Below the pieces are notes generated by a model, which was given only the letters and a program-made list of their open reading frames with translations, did no database searches and was not told where the DNA came from. This document shows, one piece after another, positions 29,880 through 39,634 of a stretch of DNA of 64,000 nucleotides. The stretch comes from Ureibacillus galli. GTDB taxonomy: Bacteria; Bacillota; Bacilli; Bacillales_A; Planococcaceae. The stretch's first letter is position 1. The number at the start of each line of letters is the position of its first letter. The stretch lies in contig NZ_JACSQA010000001.1 in assembly GCF_014836845.1 (NCBI RefSeq), positions 186,001 to 250,000 on the forward strand. The letters run 5' to 3'. Position numbers and translations under genes: made by a program.

Positions 29880-30074
29880 TTAGTTAGGCCATGTAAAGAC
29901 AACGAGTATCATTAAAATGGAACCGATTGCAAAAATAATAAAAGCAAATAATCGTAAAATCAATGATAAGCATCCATTGTTTACCCATTTTCTTGTAATC
30001 GAAACAATAAGTACAGATAATAACATTGCCCCTATTGAATAAAAAGAAACCCACATGACATCTAATGAATGCAT
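29880..30074 (-). CDS. yphE: DUF2768 small membrane protein YphE
   Basis: About 64 aa with two hydrophobic helices (about 5-25 and 38-60) and a short loop between. It sits between yphF and gpsA like yphE of B. subtilis. I chose the ATG at 30074 (MHSLDVMWVSFYS), which fits the family length. The frame stays open to a GTG at 30149, and an AAAGGTGG there could favour an upstream start, so the N-terminus is uncertain. Function unknown. Confidence 0.6.
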   Translation of the reverse strand: MHSLDVMWVSFYSIGAMLLSVLIVSITRKWVNNGCLSLILRLFAFIIFAIGSILMILVVFTWPN

Positions 30075-30181
30075 ACTAGCTAGGGGTCCCCTTGCTGTTA
30101 AGATTGTTAAAAAATTCATTGATAACAAGTTTTGCAAGTAAAAAACCACCTTTCGATCTAACTTTCTATGTATAAAAAACG

Positions 30182-30229
30182 TTTTGCTATAGCAAAAGAA
30201 TAGGAGGTATCTTTAACATACCTCCTATT
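30182..30229 (-). terminator. Double hairpin downstream of gpsA
   Basis: Perfect 11-bp inverted repeat (30199-30209 with 30219-30229, loop of 9), followed on the minus strand by CTTTT and then a perfect 16-bp palindrome (30182-30197). It probably ends the der-gpsA transcript, although the T run is short. Confidence 0.55.
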
Positions 30230-30266
30230 TCACAATATAACAAATGAAGAAATTATGAAATTTCCT

Positions 30267-31277
30267 TTATAAAATGTCAATTTCCCGCTTTTTCATTCGG
30301 ATCATTAATTCATCTACCGCTTCTTTTGGTTCTTTCCCATTAAACAATACATTATAAAGGGCAGTTGTAAGCGGCATTGGAACATCGTATTCTTGAGATA
30401 ATTGATAGGCAGCTTTTGTCGTTCTTACCCCTTCTACAACCATCCCAATATTCTCTAAAACTTCGTCTAACTTCATCCCTTTACCAAGCATGTTACCAGC
30501 TCTCCAGTTTCTGGAGTGAACACTTGTACACGTAGCAATTAAATCACCCATACCCGTTAATCCTGCAAAGGTGAAAGGATTACCACCCATTTTTACACCG
30601 AGTCTAGTAATTTCTGCTAAACCTCTCGTAATTAATGCTGCTTTCGCATTATCACCATAATTTAAACCATCCGAAACACCGGCTGCTAAGGCAATCACAT
30701 TTTTTAATGCGCCACCAAGTTCAACACCGATAACATCTTCGTTCGTGTATACTCGGAAATATTGGTTCATGAACAAATCTTGAACTTTTTCAGCCATTTC
30801 TAAGTTCCCACATGCTGCTGTAATTGTTGTAGGATGATGTAATACAACTTCTTCTGCATGGCTAGGTCCAGATAGTACGACAATTTCTTTAATTACATCG
30901 GGAGATAAATTTTCTCTCAACATTTCTGAAATTCGTTTTAATGTATCTGGATCAATCCCTTTCGAAACATGGACAAATAGTTTTTTATCGTTCAAGAATG
31001 TCATCAACGAATGACAAACTTCTTGAATGGCCTTTGTCGGAACAGCAACAACGATAACATCTGAGTGATTTAATGCTTCTTGTAAATTAGCTGTAGCCGT
31101 TAATTGAGACGGTAATTGCACATTAGGCAAATATTTATCATTCGTATGTTGTTCATTAATTTCATTTGCTTGATCTATACGATGAGTCCATAAAAGGGTG
31201 TTGTGGCCATTTTCAGCCAACACGTTGGCTAAAGCAGTTCCCCAAGAACCCGCACCTAAAATCGTTACATTTTCCAT
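30267..31277 (-). CDS. gpsA: Glycerol-3-phosphate dehydrogenase [NAD(P)+]
   Basis: Makes glycerol 3-phosphate for phospholipid synthesis. The 336-aa protein has the Rossmann loop GAGSWGTALA (8-17), the HVSKGID segment, the catalytic Lys in GVELGGALKNVIALAAG, and GNNA-type substrate residues (GLTGMGDLIATCTS). It lies 24 nt after der, so the two are probably cotranscribed. Confidence 0.97.
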   Translation of the reverse strand: MENVTILGAGSWGTALANVLAENGHNTLLWTHRIDQANEINEQHTNDKYLPNVQLPSQLTATANLQEALNHSDVIVVAVPTKAIQEVCHSLMTFLNDKKLFVHVSKGIDPDTLKRISEMLRENLSPDVIKEIVVLSGPSHAEEVVLHHPTTITAACGNLEMAEKVQDLFMNQYFRVYTNEDVIGVELGGALKNVIALAAGVSDGLNYGDNAKAALITRGLAEITRLGVKMGGNPFTFAGLTGMGDLIATCTSVHSRNWRAGNMLGKGMKLDEVLENIGMVVEGVRTTKAAYQLSQEYDVPMPLTTALYNVLFNGKEPKEAVDELMIRMKKREIDIL

Positions 31278-31301
31278 TTGTTAAATCCCCCTCTAATTCG
31301 G

Positions 31302-32612
31302 TTATTCGCGAGCACGAGCAATTAAGCGAATAGGTGTACCTTCAAAATCAAACGTCTCACGAATTCGATTTTCAAGGAAACGTTCATATGAGAAATGCAT
31401 AAGTTCTGGATCGTTTACAAATGTAACAAATGTCGGTGGCTTTACTGCAACCTGAGTCGTATAGTAAATTCGTAAACGGCGCCCTTTATCTCTTGGGGCT
31501 GGATTACGAGCTACTGCATCCTCAATCACTTCATTTAAGATAGATGATTGAATTCGCATTGCATGATTCTCACTTACCCGTTGAACAATATTTAAAATTT
31601 GATGCACACGTTGTTTCGTTTTTGCAGAAACGAAAATAATCGGTGCGTAATGTAAATATAGGAAATGTTCTCGAATTTGTTGTGTATAAAGATTCATTGT
31701 TTTCTCATCTTTTTCAACAGCATCCCATTTGTTCACAACAATAACGACAGCTTTCCCTGCTTCATGAGCATATCCCGCAATTTTCTTATCCTGCTCCTGA
31801 ATGCCTTCTTCCCCATTTAGGACAACTAAGACAACGTCGGAACGTTCTATTGCTCGTAATGCTCTTAAAACAGAATATTTTTCTGTCGTTTCGTATACTT
31901 TCCCTTTTTTTCGCATCCCAGCTGTATCGATGATGACATAGTCTTGTCCATCATAAGAGTACGGCGTATCGATAGCGTCTCGAGTTGTACCAGCTATATC
32001 ACTCACAATTACCCGTTCTTGCCCTAGGAAAGCATTTACTAATGAAGATTTCCCAACATTTGGACGACCAATTAAACTGAATTTAATTGTATCATCTGGA
32101 TACTGTTCTTCATCTTCTTTTGGAAAATGTTTAGCACATTCATCTAAAAGATCCCCAATACCTAAACCGTGGGAACCGGAAATCGGGAACGGCTCACCGA
32201 ATCCTAAGGAATAAAAATCGTAAATCATTTCACGCATGTCTGGATTATCAATTTTATTCACTGCGAGAACAACTGGTTTTTTTGTTTTATATAAAATTTT
32301 CGCTACTTGTTCATCGGCTAACGTAACACCTTCACGTCCATTTGTCATAAAAATAATGACATCCGCTTCTTGTATCGCGATTTCTGCTTGGGAACGAATT
32401 TGATCTAAAAAAGGTTCGTCTCCTATTTCAATTCCACCTGTATCAATTATGTTAAATTCATGTGTTAACCAATCTGCCGAACTATAGATGCGGTCACGTG
32501 TTACACCTGGAATATCTTCCACGATTGATACGCGTTCTCCAACAATACGATTAAATATTGTCGACTTCCCAACGTTCGGACGACCTACGATGGCGATTAC
32601 TGGTTTTGTCAT
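31302..32612 (-). CDS. der: Ribosome biogenesis GTPase Der (EngA)
   Basis: Essential double GTPase acting in 50S subunit assembly, 436 aa. Two complete G domains are visible: GRPNVGKST (about 10-18) with DTGG and NKID, and GRPNVGKSS (about 183-191) with DTAGM and NKWD. A KH-like C-terminal domain (about 355-436) ends [15 protein letters not shown] lies upstream. Confidence 0.98.
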   Translation of the reverse strand: MTKPVIAIVGRPNVGKSTIFNRIVGERVSIVEDIPGVTRDRIYSSADWLTHEFNIIDTGGIEIGDEPFLDQIRSQAEIAIQEADVIIFMTNGREGVTLADEQVAKILYKTKKPVVLAVNKIDNPDMREMIYDFYSLGFGEPFPISGSHGLGIGDLLDECAKHFPKEDEEQYPDDTIKFSLIGRPNVGKSSLVNAFLGQERVIVSDIAGTTRDAIDTPYSYDGQDYVIIDTAGMRKKGKVYETTEKYSVLRALRAIERSDVVLVVLNGEEGIQEQDKKIAGYAHEAGKAVVIVVNKWDAVEKDEKTMNLYTQQIREHFLYLHYAPIIFVSAKTKQRVHQILNIVQRVSENHAMRIQSSILNEVIEDAVARNPAPRDKGRRLRIYYTTQVAVKPPTFVTFVNDPELMHFSYERFLENRIRETFDFEGTPIRLIARARE

Positions 32613-32727
32613 CTGTACTTCATCCTTCCAAATTCTTATCTTTAGTATTATACACGAAAATGTAAATTATATCATTTTTTGACTACAAATCAATAATATC
32701 TGTCATTATTTGTTAACGAAAATAAAA

Positions 32728-32762
32728 ATACAGACATGCATTTATTATGCACGTCTGTATAA
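32728..32762 (-). terminator. Terminator of the S1-repeat gene
   Basis: Thirteen-bp stem with one mismatch (32728-32740 with 32748-32760), loop of 7, followed on the minus strand by TTTTTATTTT. Confidence 0.85.
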
Positions 32763-32771
32763 TAAACAATC

Positions 32772-33917
32772 TTATTTATTCGTGAATCCTTTTAATTTAT
32801 CGCCAATAACATCACTGAAAGAGAAACCAGTGTTTTCTTCTGGTAATTCGTAATCAAACTCTTCTTCTTTTACCGGATTATTTTGAAGATCTTTAATGCT
32901 TAATGATAAACGTTTTTCAGCTTCATTTACATCTAATACTTTCACTTCCACCTCTTGACCTTCTTTTAATTCTTCATGAGGTGTATTTATATGTTTATGT
33001 GAAATTTGCGAAATGTGAACAAGCCCTTCCACTCCAGGGAACACTTCAACAAATGCACCGAAGGATACTAAACGTTTAACAGTACCTGTTAAAACACTAC
33101 CCTTTGACACCCGCTCTTCAATATTAGACCAAGGTCCTGGTAACGTATCTTTTATCGATAAGGAAATACGTTCATTTTCCGGGTCAACCGATAGTACTTT
33201 AACTTTTACCGCTTGGCCTTCAGCTAAAACCGTACTTACATCGTCCACATGCTCATGGGAAACTTGTGAAATATGCACTAAACCATCAACACCACCAATA
33301 TCTACAAAAGCTCCAAATGGTGCTAATCGTTGTACAGTACCATCTAACACATCACCAGCGTGAATTTCTTCAAATACTCTTTTCTTTTTATTCGCTTTTT
33401 GATCTTCGAGAACCGCGCGATGGGATAAAATTAATCTCCCTTTTTCTTTATCTAATTCAGTAATTTTAAACGTTAATGTTTTACCTTTGTAATCTTCAAA
33501 ATCCTCAACAAAATAATCTTCAACTAGAGATGCAGGAACGAAGCCACGTACGCCCAAATCAACAACTAGGCCACCTTTCACAACATCCTTCACTTCTGCT
33601 TCAAATATTTCTCCTGATGCAAATTGTGCTTCAAGCTTATCCCAAGCTTTTAGCGCATCCACTTTGCGTTTTGATAATACAAAGTTTTCCTCTTCCACTT
33701 TGGTAATCATCAGCTCTAGCTCATCTCCAACTGCTACTACATCAGAAGCTTTTTCGATATGCAAGCTTGAAAGTTCGCTGATTGGTAATATCCCATCGAA
33801 AGGAGCACCTTCAATCGAGACGGTTACTGCTTTATCATCCACTTGAGCAGCAACACCTTTCACAATATCTCCTTCACGAAATTCTTGGTTTGATCCTAAG
33901 TTCATTTCTTCAGACAT
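32772..33917 (-). CDS. ypfD: S1 RNA-binding domain protein, ribosomal protein S1 homolog (YpfD)
   Basis: 381-aa protein with four S1 (OB-fold) repeats at about 16-85, 102-167, 187-256 and 272-341. The third and fourth carry the strong GAFVDIGGVDGLVHISQ and GAFVEVFPGVEGLVHISQ cores. It binds RNA, but Firmicute homologs lack the full six domains of E. coli S1 and are dispensable. The ATG at 33917 with AAGGAGGG is the start; a longer open frame to 33998 has no ribosome site. Next to cmk, as in many bacteria. Confidence 0.93.
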   Translation of the reverse strand: MSEEMNLGSNQEFREGDIVKGVAAQVDDKAVTVSIEGAPFDGILPISELSSLHIEKASDVVAVGDELELMITKVEEENFVLSKRKVDALKAWDKLEAQFASGEIFEAEVKDVVKGGLVVDLGVRGFVPASLVEDYFVEDFEDYKGKTLTFKITELDKEKGRLILSHRAVLEDQKANKKKRVFEEIHAGDVLDGTVQRLAPFGAFVDIGGVDGLVHISQVSHEHVDDVSTVLAEGQAVKVKVLSVDPENERISLSIKDTLPGPWSNIEERVSKGSVLTGTVKRLVSFGAFVEVFPGVEGLVHISQISHKHINTPHEELKEGQEVEVKVLDVNEAEKRLSLSIKDLQNNPVKEEEFDYELPEENTGFSFSDVIGDKLKGFTNK

Positions 33918-34043
33918 ATGTAACCCTCCTTCGCATCTTCCAATTTCTATTTTATTCGAAATTGTCCATAAAAACAAAAAATTTTCCTTTATTATCAAAA
34001 ATTTTGTAAAAAATATTTTTTATACCTATTTGAGAAATAAAGT

Positions 34044-34718
34044 TTATTCCACTTTTTGCTTTGCTAAAGTTAAAATTTCGTTCGCCGCTTCTTCGATGGA
34101 TAGTGCGGTCGTATCCAAATAAATAGCGTCTTCAGCTTGGATTAAAGGTGACGCTTCACGTTCGCTATCCAATTTATCTCGAAGAGCGATTTCTTCTTTT
34201 AGTTTTTCTATTGTGGATGGAATACCCCGTTTTTCATTATCGATAAAACGTCTTTTCGCCCTTTCTTCAACAGAAGCAGACATAAAGATTTTCAACTCAG
34301 CATCCTTTAAAACATGAGTCGCAATGTCTCGTCCATCCATTACAATTCCACCATTAGCTGCAAGTTGCTGCTGTTTTGCTACTAAGATTTCCCGAATATT
34401 CGCATGGGCAGCGACTTGACTAACATTTGCTGTGACTTCGTTTGAACGGATTAATTGTGTCACATCTTCTCCATCTACGAAAACAAGTTGTCCTTTTGAA
34501 GATGGCTTTAGAACAATATTTGTTTTTAATAACATTGCTTCTAAAGAGTCCGCATCGCTTAATTCTATGTTTTGATTTAATGCTTTATACGTAACCGCAC
34601 GGTACATAGCTCCAGTGTCTATATACGTATAGCCTAAGTTTTCTGCTACAATTTTTGCAATCGTACTTTTGCCGGCACCTGCTGGGCCATCAATTGCAAT
34701 TTGAATTTTTTTAACCAT
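34044..34718 (-). CDS. cmk: Cytidylate kinase
   Basis: Phosphorylates CMP and dCMP. The P-loop GPAGAGKST (10-18), the CMP-binding YIDTGAMYRAVT, MDGRDIATHV and the lid RAKRRF are all present in 225 aa. The start is ATG at 34718 (MVKKIQIAIDG), with TAGGGA upstream. Confidence 0.97.
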   Translation of the reverse strand: MVKKIQIAIDGPAGAGKSTIAKIVAENLGYTYIDTGAMYRAVTYKALNQNIELSDADSLEAMLLKTNIVLKPSSKGQLVFVDGEDVTQLIRSNEVTANVSQVAAHANIREILVAKQQQLAANGGIVMDGRDIATHVLKDAELKIFMSASVEERAKRRFIDNEKRGIPSTIEKLKEEIALRDKLDSEREASPLIQAEDAIYLDTTALSIEEAANEILTLAKQKVE

Positions 34719-34803
34719 AATATCCCTACTTTCCCTGTACATTGTACCATATTTACTCAGTAATTACTTTCTCAAAAGAGCCTTAAATATAAAATGTCCG
34801 TTA

Positions 34804-34839
34804 AAAGAAAAAAGCCTCTATTAAGAAATAGGGCTTTTT
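34804..34839 (-). terminator. Terminator overlapping the end of ypfA
   Basis: Hairpin AAAAAGCC(t)CTATT (34809-34822) with AATAGGGCTTTTT (34827-34839), one bulge, with a T-rich minus-strand tail. The ypfA stop codon lies in the loop region. Confidence 0.75.
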
Positions 34840-35492
34840 AAAATGGGACTCGATTCTTTTTTTCTTACCATCAATTGTCGTTCAAAACAAAATCGAACAA
34901 TGTATTGCTTATCCACTTCATCCGTTTCTGCAAGTTGTAACGATGCTAGTCGCATCGTACCCCTTTCAAAAATTCGAATGACTTCTGCTTTAGTTCGTAC
35001 ATATCGCATATCCCCATTAGCAAAAGGTAAAACGATAGTTAATGGAACGATTTCACCTTCATGAAAGGGTACTTCCGATTTAAGGCGAAGTAATAAACCA
35101 CCAGCACTTATATCTTCGGTAACAAATTGAAAATATTCATTGTTATATTCAATTGCTACATCTGTTGATGTTTGAACTCTAACAAATTCCCGTCTTTGAA
35201 TTTTCATAATTTCTTCCTCAGTAGGAAGAGATAACATGACGGTCGGAATAGTCCCCATTTTTCTACCGATTACTTTCGTTTTAAAAGCATAGCTTATGTT
35301 ACTTTCTGAGATAAATGTTACATAATATGGGGATCCATCTACTAAAAAGGCCGTTTTTTGTGTAAGCGAACTTTTTGGATAATCAATATAAATAATATTC
35401 TCTTTTATTTCAACGATTTTACAATGGAATTTCCCAACTTTTTCCATATTCTCTTGTTCTAAAGTTAATACAGTACCAACTTTAAGCTCCAT
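34821..35492 (-). CDS. ypfA: PilZ-domain c-di-GMP receptor YpfA
   Basis: Flagellar-brake type regulator of motility. The 223-aa protein has an N-terminal YcgR-like domain (about 1-90) and a PilZ domain (about 95-210). The c-di-GMP signature QRREFVRV plus DISAGGLLL is intact, so it should bind the nucleotide. The start is ATG at 35492, with GAGGGG upstream. In B. subtilis the homolog slows the flagellar motor when c-di-GMP is high, which fits with cheR in this window. Confidence 0.9.
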   Translation of the reverse strand: MELKVGTVLTLEQENMEKVGKFHCKIVEIKENIIYIDYPKSSLTQKTAFLVDGSPYYVTFISESNISYAFKTKVIGRKMGTIPTVMLSLPTEEEIMKIQRREFVRVQTSTDVAIEYNNEYFQFVTEDISAGGLLLRLKSEVPFHEGEIVPLTIVLPFANGDMRYVRTKAEVIRIFERGTMRLASLQLAETDEVDKQYIVRFCFERQLMVRKKESSPILKSPIS

Positions 35493-35568
35493 AGTATCCC
35501 CTCGCACAATAATAATAACTAATTATTGCACGAATACCCGTTTTTTTCTAGGGAGTTTAACATTTTAT

Positions 35569-36858
35569 CTACGGCATATATTCAACTTTTAAAACATCAT
35601 GATTTTCTGTATCTACGACAATTCTAAAGGTTTCGTTTTGTTTACTATCAAATCTCGCGATGACTTCATAACATTTTCGAAGTTGGAACGCTTCATTTTC
35701 AGTATAAATTAATTTTTCTTCTTCCACATGAGTTCCCGGGCGGAAGAACGTTTCCCAATTAATCGGAACGACTTTTTGATCCTCGTTTATTTCTTCCCTT
35801 TGAACATACTCCATTGCATTTAATCCTAATAACTCGCCACTATCTTTCGATATTTTCAATTGAATACCATCCGGATATACAAGTGCCTTATCTTCACCGA
35901 CTACTCTTGCTAAAGCAATATGCCATGCTTGGTGGTTTTCGCGCATTTCAACTATTTGTACATCGTTATAACCAGCACGCTTTAAAAAATCGTTGGTTAA
36001 ATCTCTAACTTGTTGTTGACTTACACCCTTTTGTTCTTGAATAGGGCGTTCAGATAAGAAGGATAGAATATGGCCGCCTTTTACAGTAATATCGGCATAA
36101 CCAATTCGACTACCTTTTACAAATTGAATATGATAAAACGGATAAGGTGCATCTTCTTTACTTTTCGTCACAGTATAGGTTGCATCTTTTATTCCTGGAA
36201 TCAATATTTCTAATTTCTCAATCGCTTGTTCTTTCGTAATTTCTTTATCATCTAAATTTTGAAGATCCCTTTTCTTTAACCAATCTGATTCACTTGCTGT
36301 TAAAGGGAAATCCGTTTCTGAATAAGATTTTAAATTGGAAGCAACATTTTTAAAAGGTGATTGCTCAGTATCTTTCTCAGCTACATTTGTCCATTGAGAT
36401 ATATCAGCATCATTTTGATAGAAATTTGAAGTAGCAACTGTCCATTCGTCTGATAGTGACTGTAGGTTTTGATTTACTACTTGCATTCGATCATGCCAAC
36501 CTTCAAAATCACGGTTATCTGAAGCATATTTAGCTTCTTCACCGATATTCCCAACATACCGGAGCCATTCGTTTGCTACATCCCTACTTAAAGGTAAACT
36601 ACTAATCGTAGAACGAAACTCATTACTTATTCTCCAAATGTTATCAAGTTCTGCCTCTAGTGCTTGTTGGTCTTGAAATAGTAAAGATTGAGAGACAGAA
36701 CGTTGCAGTGTAGATAGTTTTTCAGAAGCATTTGTTAATGCGTTTGTATATTGGGCTTGAACGGTTTGTTCAAGTTGCGTATTTTGTTGTCTAACTTCAA
36801 ATGAATATAACCCTAGCGCTAACACGGCAATGGAAAGTAAATAGATAGCACTTTTCAT
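35569..36858 (-). CDS. ypeB: Spore germination protein YpeB
   Basis: Partner of the cortex hydrolase SleB, required for its localisation and stability in the spore. 429 aa: one N-terminal membrane helix (about 3-20), a long helical region, and C-terminal PepSY-type domains (about 200-425, EQAIEKLEILIPGI and QQQVRDLTNDFLKRAGY). It starts 13 nt after sleB with AAAGGAGGG, forming the usual sleB-ypeB forespore operon. Confidence 0.95.
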   Translation of the reverse strand: MKSAIYLLSIAVLALGLYSFEVRQQNTQLEQTVQAQYTNALTNASEKLSTLQRSVSQSLLFQDQQALEAELDNIWRISNEFRSTISSLPLSRDVANEWLRYVGNIGEEAKYASDNRDFEGWHDRMQVVNQNLQSLSDEWTVATSNFYQNDADISQWTNVAEKDTEQSPFKNVASNLKSYSETDFPLTASESDWLKKRDLQNLDDKEITKEQAIEKLEILIPGIKDATYTVTKSKEDAPYPFYHIQFVKGSRIGYADITVKGGHILSFLSERPIQEQKGVSQQQVRDLTNDFLKRAGYNDVQIVEMRENHQAWHIALARVVGEDKALVYPDGIQLKISKDSGELLGLNAMEYVQREEINEDQKVVPINWETFFRPGTHVEEEKLIYTENEAFQLRKCYEVIARFDSKQNETFRIVVDTENHDVLKVEYMP

Positions 36859-36870
36859 GTTGTCCCTCCT

Positions 36871-37656
36871 TTAATAACAGAATATATGTTCACCGATTTT
36901 TTTAATTTGTGGCCTAGACCATATCCAAGCACTTGTCGCTGTTTCTGGGTTAAAGTAATAAAGTGCATTTTCAGTAGGATCCCAACCATTCATTGCATCT
37001 AATACGGCTTCTCGTGCCCTTTCATTTGGTGTTAGCCAAATTTGACCATCGGCTACCGCTGTAAAAGCACCCGGTTGGAAAATAATTTCCGAAATTGTAT
37101 TTGGAAAATCTGGTGACTCGAGTCGGTTTAATATAACGGCTGCAACGGCAACTTGTCCTTCGTAAGGTTCACCACGAGCTTCTCCATAAACAGCATTTGC
37201 CATTAATTGTAAATCTCGTTCTGTATATTTGGTTGGAAGCTGAACATCTGTACTTTCAGATGAGCCTGCTCCTGCAGTAGTCTGTTGTGCTAAAGGCACG
37301 CCACCATAATGGGTAAAACGATTTCCGTTTTCAATTTGTTCATGTACCCAATCTCTATGATATTCACTAACTGAAACTAACTGTTCCTTTGTTTTAGCGC
37401 CCGCTATTCCATCTATATTAAGTTCGTATTGTTCTTGGAAATTTCGAAGAGCCCAATATGTCCCATAACCGAATATCCCATCAATTTTCCCATTATAGAA
37501 TCCTAAGTATTGTAGCCTTGCCTGTAATTCAATCACATCATCTCCAAAAGCTCCACGTTCCACTACTTGACCTGAAAATGCGAATGTTTGATTTGGATTT
37601 ACTACAGCTAATGTGCCAAAAATTAAAATGACAGACATAAAGATACTTCTTACCAT
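36871..37656 (-). CDS. sleB: Spore cortex-lytic enzyme SleB
   Basis: Lytic transglycosylase that degrades cortex peptidoglycan at muramic-lactam residues during germination. 261 aa: a signal peptide (about 1-26), a peptidoglycan-binding domain (about 32-92, GIFGYGTYWALRNFQ) and a hydrolase_2 catalytic domain (about 145-261, MANAVYGEARGEPYEGQVAV with the catalytic Glu). The start is ATG at 37656 after AAAGGAGTG; a GTG three codons up overlaps this site. Confidence 0.96.
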   Translation of the reverse strand: MVRSIFMSVILIFGTLAVVNPNQTFAFSGQVVERGAFGDDVIELQARLQYLGFYNGKIDGIFGYGTYWALRNFQEQYELNIDGIAGAKTKEQLVSVSEYHRDWVHEQIENGNRFTHYGGVPLAQQTTAGAGSSESTDVQLPTKYTERDLQLMANAVYGEARGEPYEGQVAVAAVILNRLESPDFPNTISEIIFQPGAFTAVADGQIWLTPNERAREAVLDAMNGWDPTENALYYFNPETATSAWIWSRPQIKKIGEHIFCY

Positions 37657-37675
37657 GTATTTCACTCCTTTCTCA

Positions 37676-37705
37676 TAGCATGTAAAAAAGAATTCGTTTT
37701 ATACG
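37676..37705 (-). promoter_or_regulatory. Putative sigma-G promoter of sleB-ypeB
   Basis: On the minus strand CATGCTA (37676-37682) fits the sigma-G -10 consensus with one mismatch. It lies 17 nt after CGTATA (37700-37705), 20 nt before the sleB ATG. Forespore expression of sleB is known in B. subtilis. Confidence 0.5.
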
Positions 37706-37716
37706 TTTTGCCAAAT

Positions 37717-37751
37717 AAAAAAGGTTGATTCATTTTTTGTCTGAATCAACC
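37717..37751 (-). terminator. Terminator of prsW
   Basis: Perfect 10-bp stem GGTTGATTCA (37723-37732) with TGAATCAACC (37742-37751), loop of 9, followed on the minus strand by TTTTTTATTTGG. Confidence 0.85.
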
Positions 37752-37805
37752 AAATTTCCTTAAAAGCGATACTTCCATTAGTTTTTATTCTCGCCTTTAG
37801 TTTCA

Positions 37806-38480
37806 TTAAATTTTATTTTGTTCAAATAAATGTTGCAGTAAATGTTGATGGGCTAATTTTACCTTTTTTAAGGCAAGCCACCACAAATAAAACATAAATG
37901 GTGCAATTAAATATACCCAGTAGCCTTTAAAGGAAAGTATGGAGTTATAAATGATATGTAGTAAAAATGGTGTTAAAATAGAAAGAATTAAGTACTCTGC
38001 TTTTTTATCATTGTTAGCAAATTTACTTTTACCAAAGTAATAACCCATTACAACACCAAATAATGCATGACTCGACACAGGTAAAATCGCTCTCATAAAG
38101 GCAGTATCGATCCCAAAGGATAATAAATATAAAACATTTTCAACCGTTGCAAATCCAAGAGAAACACTCGCTCCATATAGAATACCATCATACGGGTCAT
38201 CAAATTCAATATGTCTGAGAATAACAGTAAAGATGACTAGCCATTTAAAAAACTCTTCTAGTCCACTTGAAAATAACACTTCCGTGATAAAAGGATTAGA
38301 AAAAGTTTCTTCCGTCTTTACCACATATTGTATAAACATAATTGGAAAAGTAATTAAAGTTCCAAAAAGAAATGCTTGTAACAGCGTTTTTCTAGGCTCC
38401 GTCGCCATCTGATTTCTCAAATAAAAATAACTAAGCAGCGCTAACCCAGGAGCAATCGCAGCAGAAAACAATATGAACAT
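37806..38480 (-). CDS. prsW: Intramembrane protease PrsW
   Basis: Membrane protease that in B. subtilis makes the first cut in anti-sigma factor RsiW. The 224-aa protein has about seven hydrophobic segments, the signature SSGLEEFFKW with two catalytic Glu, a second motif YGASVSLGFATVEN, and a histidine in SSHALFGVVMGYYFG. Sits between sleB and ypdA as in B. subtilis. RsiW itself is not in this window. Confidence 0.92.
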   Translation of the reverse strand: MFILFSAAIAPGLALLSYFYLRNQMATEPRKTLLQAFLFGTLITFPIMFIQYVVKTEETFSNPFITEVLFSSGLEEFFKWLVIFTVILRHIEFDDPYDGILYGASVSLGFATVENVLYLLSFGIDTAFMRAILPVSSHALFGVVMGYYFGKSKFANNDKKAEYLILSILTPFLLHIIYNSILSFKGYWVYLIAPFMFYLWWLALKKVKLAHQHLLQHLFEQNKI

Positions 38481-38497
38481 TTTTTGGCTACGCTCCT

Positions 38498-38526
38498 TTC
38501 AAAACTCATTAATGTTATTATATCAT
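38498..38526 (+). promoter_or_regulatory. Probable promoter of the asparaginase gene
   Basis: TTCAAA (38498-38503) and TATCAT (38521-38526) are spaced by exactly 17 nt, about 38 nt before the start codon. Confidence 0.45.
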
Positions 38527-38564
38527 TATTAGCTCACGAAAAAATGAATTAGAGGGGAATTTTT

Positions 38565-39533
38565 ATGGTAAAAAATATTTTATTACTACATACAGGTGGT
38601 ACAATTTCAATGAAAATGAATGAGAAGGGGGCAGTTCTTCCAAATGAAAAAAACCCTCTTTTAGGAGTTAGTGAACAACTCTCAAAATATGCGAATATCC
38701 GTGAAATGGAAGTATTTAATTACCCGTCACCGCATATTACACCGAAAGAAATGCTTTACTTGCGTGATACAATTGTTCAATACACTCAAGAACATGAAGT
38801 GGATGGTATCGTCATTACCCACGGAACAGATACATTAGAAGAAACTGCTTATTTTTTAGATTTAACAACTCAGTTTGAGTTTCCTATTGTATTAACTGGT
38901 GCGATGCGTTCATCTAATGAACTTGGTGCAGATGGTGTCTATAACTTAGTGGAGGCCATCCAGGTTGCTTGCAGTGATGATGCAAGAAATAAAGGTGTAC
39001 TCGTTGTGATGAATGATGAGATTCACCAAGCCTTTAACATTACTAAAACTTCAACATCTAGCGTAAACACTTTCCAAAGCCCACAGTACGGACCGATTGG
39101 GTTAGTAACGAAAAAGATGGTACACATTCACCAAGCACCAATTAAAAGAAGATATGTAGAAGTTAACTCCTTTGAAAAACGGGTTGCTTTATTAAAAGTA
39201 TATGCTGGAATGGAAAGAGATCTAATCGAAGCTATTTTAGACTTAAATTATGATGGTGTTGTACTTGAAGGATTAGGGCAAGGGAATGTACCGCCAGATG
39301 TTGCAGTCGGTATTCAGAAATTACTAAAAGCGAATATCCCAGTTATATTAGTTTCCCGTTGCTTTAATGGAATCGCTGAGGGTGTTTATGGATATGAAGG
39401 TGGCGGCAAAAGTCTAGAAAACTTAGGTGTGATATTTGCCACTGGAATTAATGGACAAAAAGCACGCTTAAAACTTCTAATCGGCTTGAATCAACAAAAT
39501 AAACCAATCGATTTAAAAGAATTTTTTAATTAA
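38565..39533 (+). CDS. ansA: Type I (cytosolic) L-asparaginase
   Basis: Hydrolyses asparagine to aspartate and ammonia. 322 aa without a signal peptide. The nucleophile is in LLHTGGTISM (Thr near 11), and the second site is THGTDTLEETA with the Thr-Asp pair. The QYGPIG and GLGQGNVP segments follow. AGAGGGG precedes the ATG. It stands alone on the plus strand with its own terminator. In B. subtilis this interval carries gudB and mecB instead, so the gene is a local replacement. Confidence 0.94.
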   Translation: MVKNILLLHTGGTISMKMNEKGAVLPNEKNPLLGVSEQLSKYANIREMEVFNYPSPHITPKEMLYLRDTIVQYTQEHEVDGIVITHGTDTLEETAYFLDLTTQFEFPIVLTGAMRSSNELGADGVYNLVEAIQVACSDDARNKGVLVVMNDEIHQAFNITKTSTSSVNTFQSPQYGPIGLVTKKMVHIHQAPIKRRYVEVNSFEKRVALLKVYAGMERDLIEAILDLNYDGVVLEGLGQGNVPPDVAVGIQKLLKANIPVILVSRCFNGIAEGVYGYEGGGKSLENLGVIFATGINGQKARLKLLIGLNQQNKPIDLKEFFN

Positions 39534-39568
39534 ATAAACGTTTAATAAATGTATTAAAAAATAATCTT

Positions 39569-39634
39569 ATCCCCTTTAAGTAAAAAAACTTACTATGTGC
39601 TGTATAGAACCATTTACTTAAAGGGGATTTTTCA
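39569..39634 (+). terminator. Long hairpin downstream of ansA
   Basis: Perfect 16-bp inverted repeat (39569-39584 with 39613-39628), 28-nt loop, followed by a short T run. The loop is unusually long for a terminator and contains a second small stem (AGTAA with TTACT). Confidence 0.6.

Noticed and set aside
33266-34009. Several open frames on the plus strand opposite the S1-repeat gene
   Set aside because: They are antisense shadows of a well-supported gene, with no ribosome sites or family resemblance.
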